DNA of 64,000 nt, from positions 186,001 to 250,000 of the forward strand of contig JAMXDE010000044.1 of assembly GCA_026770025.1 (NCBI GenBank), read 5' to 3'. The position numbers and the translations under genes are program-made. This DNA comes from Craspedostauros australis. Lineage: Eukaryota; Bacillariophyta; Bacillariophyceae; Mastogloiales; Achnanthaceae. The notes under the pieces are model-generated. The model was given only the letters and a program-made list of their open reading frames with translations, made no database searches and was not told the DNA's origin. Positions 63,368-64,000 of this stretch are shown piece by piece; the stretch's first letter is position 1; each line of letters starts with the position of its first letter.

Positions 63368-64000
63368 GGCAGAAGAGCGAGATGTTACTGCTGGAGCTAC
63401 TTCTGTATACGTACCATTGCAGTCGCGGCGGGACTTCCATCCCTTTCTCCATTCGCTGTATCCGTTGCTCCTCTGCGCACGGACTGGCCCAATGTGCTGC
63501 AAACGAGCATGGGGAGAGCACTTGAAGTGTAGAATAGAGCATAATGGGGGATCTGACGATCGGTAGTAGTATAGATGGCATGGCATGTCAAAGAGAGTAA
63601 ATGATTATCTACCGTTACCATTTCGTCGCTGTTTTGGCCTGTGCCTCTGCCGATCTCTTTTCGCGGAGGCATGATCGGACATCTGTGATATTGGTTCCAG
63701 ATGTCAGCACTGTGAGACCGGCGTGTGCAGTGGTGAGATCGTGGGCTCTGGTTTGGAGGTAAATTGGTAATCGTTAGTTGTCGATTTAGTTGGTTTGCGT
63801 TGTTGAGTTGATTGAACTCTCGGTTTATGAGATGATGACGAGATGTTGTTCTGTCAGAATGCAAGTTGCAGGGTCAGCAGCATCTCCCGTGTAATTCGTC
63901 GTGGTCATCATCCTCATTCGATTTGGGTCCTCGCAATACACCGTGTTGTACTTCATTTGGTCTTGGGTTGCGATGGCACTCCGAGGTCGTGCTCGGTTGG
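63368..64000. other. Right flank of element C, possible cut-off gene
   Basis: No certain gene. On the minus strand, MPPRKEIGRGTGQNSDEM (start at about 63672) followed by a GT could be a first exon, with a second piece near 63430-63500 (VRRGATDTANGERDGSPA), ending at the LTR. If real, the element truncated it. Weakly supported. The ankyrin sequence expected next to the other LTR is not here. Confidence 0.25.

Noticed and set aside
50776..63372. Simple target duplication for element C
   Set aside because: CTTGT and GGCAG do not match and shifting the boundary by a few bases does not help.

Overview
The window looks like nuclear DNA of a diatom. The strongest evidence is a full-length silicon transporter gene (48046-49653). 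It is supported by a plastid-type bipartite leader with an AQA-F cleavage motif (46629-47507), short GT-AG introns (100-300 bp) and Ty1/copia elements of the kind that dominate diatom genomes. About 44% of the window is LTR-retrotransposon sequence. No rRNA or tRNA gene, CRISPR array or bacterial operon was seen. All functional calls rest on reading translations and motifs by eye.

Layout. 1-14892: host region with an ankyrin gene (628-2472, minus), a broken sulfotransferase-like gene (3677-5347), a frameshifted and truncated saccharopine-dehydrogenase-like pseudogene (about 6095-6926, minus), a small ankyrin gene (8343-8939), an LRR gene (9211-11343) and a four-exon type I membrane protein with an EF-hand (11637-13855, minus). 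14893-22172: complete copia element A, with 536-bp LTRs, CTTCC target duplication, separate gag and pol, and a GGGTTTT slippery heptamer directly before the gag stop. 22173-29212: an unidentified 959-aa protein, a 5'-truncated MCM3 pseudogene and the 3' part of a multi-pass membrane protein gene. 29213-36726: element B (7.5 kb, identical LTRs, AGGAG duplication), which splits that membrane gene. Its 5' part lies at 36727-36919. 38653-41020: an ankyrin gene with a one-base frameshift, whose stop codon is overlapped by the target duplication of a solo LTR (41021-41548). 43406-49653: a lipase-like gene, a plastid DUF2358-like gene and the silicon transporter. 50107-50780: an ankyrin gene cut off by element C. 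50781-63367: element C (12.6 kb, minus strand), related to B, with gag, protease, integrase, RT, RNase H and a long C-terminal extension. A 754-bp solo LTR of another family is nested in its gag.

How the elements relate. B and C share LTR termini (TAATAGAGC...GCTCTATTA), the R-U5 part of the LTR, the primer-binding site, and a hairpin plus polypurine tract before the 3' LTR. C looks like the autonomous type. B is an internally deleted derivative in which three separate deletions removed capsid/protease, integrase and RT, yet one 2,194-codon frame stays open. In both families the primer-binding site matches the anticodon arm of a tRNA rather than its 3' end: tRNA-Asn for B and C, tRNA-Met for A. 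This predicts priming by tRNA 5' halves, as in Drosophila copia. All three dated insertions of the B/C family hit genes, two of them ankyrin genes.

Several host genes carry single-base lesions (nonsense or one-base frameshifts). Whether these are real pseudogenes or assembly errors cannot be decided from the sequence alone.
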